Assembly: GCA_002887195.1 (NCBI GenBank)
Contig: PJAB01001533.1
Location: 1 to 13,851, forward strand
DNA from: Chrysochromulina parva
Taxonomy: Eukaryota; Haptophyta; Prymnesiales; Chrysochromulinaceae
Direction of reading: 5' to 3'
DNA length: 13,851 bases
Part shown: positions 10,301 to 13,851 of the stretch, piece by piece
How positions within the stretch are numbered: position 1 is the first letter of the stretch
How the letters are laid out: the number at the start of each line of letters is the position of its first letter
The notes under the pieces: model-generated
The model's database searches: none
Seen by the model: only the letters and a program-made list of their open reading frames with translations
What the model was told of the DNA's origin: nothing
Program-made: the position numbers and the translations under genes

Positions 10301-11286
10301 GGATCGCGGACATCATGCGATTGATGAGCGCCTCAGGCCTCGCCATCGACCCCGCCGAGGCGGGCACCCTTCTCTGGTCACTCGTACAGCTGGGCTGCGC
10401 AGAGCTGGCACGCGAAGCCATCAGGACGCTGCCCGTCGACATTGCGGAGACGGCGCAGCATGCTGACTTGCACTCCCTCACACTCTGCCTGTGGTCACTG
10501 CTCACGCTGCGCTGCTACGAGCATCGGCTCACCATCGCTGTGCTCCAAGCCATTAGCCAGGCCGCCTCTGGGGTCGCGTTACCTGCCCAGCTGTGCCGGA
10601 TCGCCGAGTGCATGCTCATGCTGCAGCTCGAGGCGCCTCCAGAGCTCGGGCTGGTGCTCCCGCCACTCCTGTGCCAAAAGGCGCAGCTCGCGTGGCAGCA
10701 GGTGCAGCTGCAGGTGAGGAGCGAGCGCTCACCGCAGCCGCTCCTTGAGCTCTCTGCTATCCCTCTGCATGCAAATGCTCACCACGGCGCCCTCTCCCCA
10801 CAGGTGCAGAGCGAGCGCGCGCCGCAGCCGCTCCTCGAGGTCTCTGCTACGCTCGAGGCACTTGGGCTACCCCACCGCGTCAAGGTGTTCAACACGTACG
10901 TCATCGATGCCCTCGTACCGCACGACGTGACGGGCGGACCCACGTTTGCGATCCTGCTGCATGCGGCCAAGGACTACACGAGCACGGGCCAGCTGCTCGG
11001 CGCGCTGCAGCTCAAGGCACGCCTGCTCCAAGCCCTTGGCTGTGTCGTCATCCATATTAGGCACGAGGAGTGGAATGACCAGCGCACTGACGAGATGCGT
11101 CAGCGCGCGCTTCGTGAGAGACTCCAACCACACATGCCAGGTGGCCTCAAGGCCGGGCAGGACAATGGCAGCGTCGCGGGCGCGGGCGCGGCCACATCAG
11201 GGGCTGCACAGGCCGCCCTCGCGGATCCGCGGGCGGCGATGGCGGCCGCCGACCCCCGGTCTACGGACCCGAGGACGATGCAGTAA
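7400..11286 (+). CDS. RAP-domain helical-repeat protein, six exons, probable organellar RNA factor
   Basis: Exons are 7400-8671, 8764-8883, 9028-9615, 9695-9966, 10044-10713 and 10804-11286, giving 1134 aa. The first five exons encode alpha-helical repeats with recurring Trp/Leu signatures, such as 'ILWALSCL', 'ELTWALQTL', 'HCLWAFCTLGL', 'ETAWALFEL', 'LLWSLVQLG' and 'LCLWSLLTL'. These resemble the OPR/HPR-type helical repeats that accompany RAP domains in algae and apicomplexans. Exon 6 encodes the RAP domain (about 1021-1081) with the conserved tail 'TG.....LQLKARLLQALG' and 'IRHEEW', followed by an Ala/Gly-rich tail. Known RAP proteins act on mitochondrial or plastid RNA; that role here is inference, and the first 40 residues are not an obvious transit peptide. 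The canonical 'E.DG' motif at the start of the RAP domain is not evident (the region reads 'LLHAAKDY'). Each splice was chosen from frame and repeat continuity. ATG 7400 is the first in a frame open for 424 codons. Confidence 0.82.
8672..8763 (+). other. Intron 1 of the RAP gene
   Basis: This 92-nt phase-0 intron has donor CTCTCG|GTGCGT and acceptor CCCCTCAG|GTGC. Its length is not a multiple of three, so retention would shift the frame away from the repeat-encoding exon 2. It contains GCATGCACGCGCTCACCA twice (8703-8720, 8727-8744). Its last 37 nt resemble those of intron 5. The first bases GTGC(G)TCGA weakly echo the start of exon 2. Confidence 0.75.
8884..9027 (+). other. Intron 2 of the RAP gene, filled with a decamer array
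   Basis: This 144-nt phase-0 intron has donor GCCCAG|GTGAGT and acceptor TCGCCCAG|G. From about 8884 to 8995 it is a 10-bp tandem array, mostly CTCATTGCCT. The segment 8996-9027 at its 3' end repeats the end of exon 2 (8862-8883) with a small CCTTGGCCC-type insertion. Confidence 0.85.
9616..9694 (+). other. Intron 3 of the RAP gene
   Basis: This 79-nt phase-0 intron has donor GCGCAG|GTCGTC and acceptor ATGCAG|GTCGTC. The frame stops at TGA 9640-9642 if unspliced. The 29 nt at 9612-9640 recur at 9691-9719 with one mismatch, so the first 25 nt of the intron copy the start of exon 4. Between the copies are decamers of the type TGCCACTGAT. Confidence 0.85.
9967..10043 (+). other. Intron 4 of the RAP gene
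   Basis: This 77-nt phase-2 intron has donor CTGCG|GTACGA and acceptor CGCGCAG|GTACGA. The 23 nt at 9966-9988 recur at 10043-10065 with one mismatch. Between the copies lie about five tandem copies of the 10-mer TTGATCTCCC. The unspliced frame stops at 10001-10003. Confidence 0.85.
10714..10803 (+). other. Probable intron 5 of the RAP gene, 90 nt, stop-free and in frame
   Basis: Donor CTGCAG|GTGAGG and acceptor TCCCCACAG|GTGC are both strong. The length is exactly 30 codons with no stop, so both spliced and retained forms keep the frame. The first 46 nt (10714-10759) match the first 46 nt of the next exon (10804-10849) at 40 positions. The last 37 nt are related to those of intron 1. It could instead be a retained coding duplication. 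Confidence 0.6.
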
Positions 11287-11540
11287 TGAGTAAATCGAAG
11301 ATCCCAGAAACGCCGAAGAGCAGCAATTTATCTTCGTTTTATTAGGCCCTCGCGCGCTGAAGATACATGGTTGACGAGCAGACAAAAAAAGCCAGGTATC
11401 TTCACACTTCTTCTTTTCACACTTCTTCTTTTCACACTTCTTCTTTTCACACGTTGCGAAATCCCCCTGTCGGTCCTCGTGCGCGAGCCTATTGCAAGCC
11501 GGCCGCCCGCGGCCGGCCTCCCCCCAAGAGCACACGGAGC
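11287..11540 (+). promoter_or_regulatory. Spacer and presumed promoter/5' UTR of the SDR gene
   Basis: This 254-nt interval holds the 3' end of the RAP gene and the upstream region of the SDR gene. It contains three perfect copies plus seven bases of the 15-mer TTCACACTTCTTCTT at 11401-11452, which gives a pyrimidine-rich tract. A GC hairpin with an 8-bp stem (11498-11505 with 11510-11517) and 4-nt loop ends 23 nt before the ATG. The regulatory role is inferred from position. Confidence 0.45.
11401..11452 (+). repeat. 15-bp minisatellite upstream of the SDR gene
   Basis: Units at 11401-11415, 11416-11430 and 11431-11445 are identical, followed by a 7-nt partial copy. The tract is almost purely pyrimidine on the plus strand. 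Confidence 0.95.
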
Positions 11541-12539
11541 ATGCCTTTCTGGTCCGCGGCCTCTGTCGTGCGCGCCGCCGCCGCCCGCGGCACCGGCCTC
11601 ACAGGTTGCGTGTTCGTCGTCACGGGCGCATCCAACGGCATCGGCTTCGAGTGTGCGAAGGCATTGATCAGCGGCGGCCCTAGAGCGGTGGTTGTTGCGG
11701 CTCGGCCTGGAAGCAAGGCAACGGCTGCAGTGGCCACCCTTGAGGCGAACGCACCTACCGGCACGAGCGTCTACCTGATCGATTTAGACCTCGGGGACCT
11801 CTCCTCCGTCAGGGCATGTGCCAGCCAAATCCTCGCGCTTGAGGACAGAGATGGGAAGCTCCCTCTTCACGCGCTCATCAACAATGCGGGCCTGAATGGC
11901 ATCCCAGAGTGGGGAGTTGTCACGCCTGGCATCGAGACCCAATTCGCAGTCAATTGCCTGGGTGCGTTCCTCTTGGCGGAGTTGCTCGAGGAGCGCATCC
12001 TGAGCACTCCGGGAGGACGCGTAGTGCAGATGGCGTCCGAGGCCCACCGCCGTGTCGTCTCGTGGACTCCACCGCCGCCGCCAAAGGAACGTTACGACCC
12101 GCTGCATGCCTATGCCTACTCGAATCTGATCCGGATTCTGTGGACGCGAGCCAAGGCGAAGCGCGTCTCGTTCCCGGTGGTCTGCCTCCACCCTGGCGTC
12201 GTGGGTGGCACAGGCATGCTCCAGCACATGACCACGCGGCTCGTGCTGCGGCAGGTGGCGCTGGTGCTGCGTTGGGAACTGAGAGGCATACTCAAGGGGC
12301 AACGTCTCGAGCACGTGGCGGCGTGCCAGACATGGGCCGCGGTGGCGCCGGTGGAGCAAGTCCGCGCCATGAGTGGCGGCTATCTCAACGGCAATCGGAA
12401 TCCGAATGTGCCCGCTGGGGCGACGTGGGACCAGATCGGCGACCTGGGGCGGGTAGAGCTGCCATCTCCACTCGCGCAGAGCGATGATCTCGCGGAGGAG
12501 GTCTTTGAGTGCGTGGCGAACCTGATGGCCAGCAAATAA
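11541..12539 (+). CDS. Short-chain dehydrogenase/reductase, retinol-dehydrogenase-like, with altered active site
   Basis: This is a 332-aa, intronless Rossmann-fold oxidoreductase. It shows the cofactor motif 'TGASNGIG' (28-35), 'AARPGSK' after the second strand (53-59; an Arg here often goes with NADP(H)), 'D.DLGDLSSVR' (82-91), 'INNAG' (113-117), 'VNCLGAFLL' (137-145), the Ser-containing 'VQMASEAH' (162-169) and 'HPGVVGGTG' (217-225). These fit the retinol dehydrogenase/WWOX-like branch, which oxidises or reduces alcohol/carbonyl groups. The expected catalytic YxxxK reads Y191-A-Y-S-N195, so Tyr is present but Lys is replaced by Asn. Activity may therefore be weak, lost or different. I chose the ATG at 11541 because it starts just before the Rossmann fold; an in-frame ATG at 11367 would translate the upstream minisatellite. 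The substrate cannot be named. Confidence 0.88.
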   Translation: MPFWSAASVVRAAAARGTGLTGCVFVVTGASNGIGFECAKALISGGPRAVVVAARPGSKATAAVATLEANAPTGTSVYLIDLDLGDLSSVRACASQILALEDRDGKLPLHALINNAGLNGIPEWGVVTPGIETQFAVNCLGAFLLAELLEERILSTPGGRVVQMASEAHRRVVSWTPPPPPKERYDPLHAYAYSNLIRILWTRAKAKRVSFPVVCLHPGVVGGTGMLQHMTTRLVLRQVALVLRWELRGILKGQRLEHVAACQTWAAVAPVEQVRAMSGGYLNGNRNPNVPAGATWDQIGDLGRVELPSPLAQSDDLAEEVFECVANLMASK

Positions 12540-13290
12540 TGACGCGCGCACGGAGAGAGACGAGGGCTTCAGGGGCGTCCAATTCTTAAGAGCGTCCAGA
12601 GGTGGAGCCGTCGTTCGAAGAAGCAAAGCGCGCGCTTTTGTGGTCCAAAATTTAGGAAAAGCCGCTTAGGTGCGTTTTGACGAAAAGATGTCGAGCTGAC
12701 GGACAGACAGACACGCACGGACGGGACAGAAAAGCGCAATAATCGTGCTCCGCCCGCCAAAACGTATCGAGAGATGGCAGATAGGCAGATTCGCGCTTCG
12801 CGCGCGCGGATGATGTCTGAGGCTTCCCTCCTGGTGTTCAGTCTTCAGACGAAACCGGGGTTGGGGAAGGATTTTATCTTCAATATTGTTCTTTCACGCC
12901 AAAAGGTGCCTTTAAGTACATGTAGGTCGCCTTGGTCATGCGGCATGCACGCTCGCGCTGTCTCGCGTCGCCTCCTCAAACGCCTCGCCTTCATGCGTCC
13001 TGGTCAAAGGCATGCAGGATGGTGGCTTGGTGGCATCTCCATGGGCATCTCGTCATCGTCGCCGACGATCGTCTACTGTGAGTCCAACTATGTGATCTGT
13101 TTCTGTACTCCGTGCGAGGCCCTTGTGCAACACAGGACCCAAAATAATGCCAAAACAGGCACAGTGTTCAAAGCCTATGTGGCTATGAGTTAATTACCTG
13201 AGTAGTGGGAAGGTCCCCCTAGGTCAAAAAAGTTCGCCCCACAGTGTTCAAAGCAACTTACGCACACACCTGCCTTCCACGAACACCATT
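12540..13290. other. Convergent gene-free spacer, less GC-rich
   Basis: This 751-nt region lies between the 3' ends of the SDR gene and the minus-strand gene and presumably holds both 3' UTRs. It is visibly richer in A/T than the rest of the window. A 139-codon frame (12774-13193, plus) shows no domain, repeat or family signature, and I do not accept it as a gene. Visible structure is a 14-bp perfect palindrome AAAGCGCGCGCTTT at 12625-12638 and the 15-mer CACAGTGTTCAAAGC at 13160-13174 and again at 13240-13254. No tRNA or other RNA gene was recognised. Confidence 0.6.
13160..13254 (+). repeat. Pair of 15-bp direct repeats 80 bp apart
   Basis: CACAGTGTTCAAAGC occurs at 13160-13174 and 13240-13254 in noncoding sequence. 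The sequence between and around the copies differs, so this is not a simple tandem array. Confidence 0.85.
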
Positions 13291-13851
13291 CTATGCATTC
13301 AAGTCACTGTCGTCGCCCCAACCCTCTTCAGCCCGGCGGCTTGGGCGAGAAGACGTGCTTGGGCGAGAAGACGTGCTTGGGCGACTGAGGTCCAGGAATG
13401 GCAAGAGGGCCGCAGCGCGAGTTAAAGCACGCGCAAGGGCAGCACGCGCGGTGTCGACGGCAGAGCGCGCGGTGTCCATCAAAACTTCTAACGCGTTGGC
13501 CGCTCGCAGAGATTCTTCATCGCACTTCTCCAACTTCATTTTGATCTCCACTGTGTAGATTTGCTGCACGGTATCGTACTCCTTCACATAGGCGAGAGTC
13601 TCCTCTCCGTTGCTGCGTTTCACAAACACGCTGCTAAAGATGGGGTAGCGCTGCTCGAGGGCGGGCTTGGGCAACCTCATCGCATCGGGCAACACCGACG
13701 CGCGTTTGGGTTCCGGGGCCTTCGTTGACACGTGGAGGGTGGGCATCGGCTCCTTTTGGAAGGTGAGGCGCTGCAGCAACTTGAGGTCTCGTGACCTGCG
13801 CGCCTCGCCCAGCTCTTTGGTGCGCGCGAGCACGAGGTCCTCCGTCCTGAG
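13291..13851 (-). CDS. Unrecognised protein, C-terminal part, 5' end outside the window
   Basis: The frame is open from the window edge to TAG at 13293-13291, giving 186 visible residues. There is no in-frame ATG near the edge (position 13833 is GTG), so the start or further exons lie beyond 13851. The visible part begins with a charged helix, then a stretch with alternating hydrophobics ('VFVKRSNGEETLAYVKEYD' to 'YTVEIK', about residues 70-100) that could be a small beta-barrel. An Ala/Arg-rich helix follows, then a Ser/Pro tail with 'RPSTSS' repeated (about 154-168), ending in acidic 'GDDSDLNA'. I recognise no family. The frame could contain an unseen intron; a CAG|GTC sits near 13795. It converges on the SDR gene. 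Confidence 0.5.
   Translation of the reverse strand, partial: LRTEDLVLARTKELGEARRSRDLKLLQRLTFQKEPMPTLHVSTKAPEPKRASVLPDAMRLPKPALEQRYPIFSSVFVKRSNGEETLAYVKEYDTVQQIYTVEIKMKLEKCDEESLRAANALEVLMDTARSAVDTARAALARALTRAAALLPFLDLSRPSTSSRPSTSSRPSRRAEEGWGDDSDLNA
13343..13386 (-). repeat. 18-bp tandem repeat in the C-terminal tail
   Basis: Two copies of CTTGGGCGAGAAGACGTG (plus strand) and a partial third lie in the coding tail. They encode the repeated 'RPSTSS'. The multiple-of-three period keeps the frame. Confidence 0.85.

Noticed and set aside
11367..11540. N-terminal extension of the SDR by 58 residues from an upstream ATG
   Set aside because: It would translate the 15-bp minisatellite and GC hairpin as protein; the SDR fold begins normally after the ATG at 11541.
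12774..13193. A 139-codon plus-strand frame in the convergent spacer
   Set aside because: No domain, no repeat, mixed composition unlike the neighbouring genes, and no recognisable start context or splice partner.

Overview
The window looks like nuclear DNA of a GC-rich unicellular eukaryote, most likely a microalga. The evidence is short GT-AG introns (77-144 nt), a eukaryotic eIF1, a giant Sfi1-type centrin-binding-repeat protein and a RAP-domain helical-repeat protein, with no bacterial operon structure. A haptophyte-like alga is my guess from the GC bias and intron style; the sequence does not prove it.

Layout. On the minus strand, 6141 to beyond position 1 carries a very long four-exon gene for an Sfi1-like protein, whose 3' end is missing. 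Upstream of it, also on the minus strand, is a compact single-exon eIF1 (SUI1) gene (6934-6545). A 465-nt divergent spacer separates eIF1 from a six-exon plus-strand gene (7400-11286) whose 1134-aa product has repeated 'LWAL..L' helical motifs and a C-terminal RAP domain, the architecture of organellar RNA-processing factors. An intronless short-chain dehydrogenase/reductase gene (11541-12539, plus) follows after 254 nt. A 751-nt gene-free, less GC-rich convergent spacer then leads to the 3' part of an unrecognised minus-strand gene (13851-13291). The genes share no obvious pathway; this is ordinary housekeeping and accessory nuclear sequence.

The unusual signal is in the introns. Eight introns can be placed by reading frame and protein continuity. 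Most of them carry a copy of neighbouring exon sequence at one edge. In four, the first 18-46 nt of the intron nearly repeat the first nucleotides of the next exon; in two others, the end of the intron repeats the end of the preceding exon. Five or six introns, in two genes on opposite strands, are filled with a 10-nt repeat (about YRCCWCTSAT), always in the transcript-sense orientation. Two further introns share about 37 nt of sequence at the same distance from their acceptor sites. This looks like recent intron birth by local tandem duplication of exonic AG|GT segments, combined with a sense-oriented decamer filler resembling an introner. It is the observation here most worth following up.
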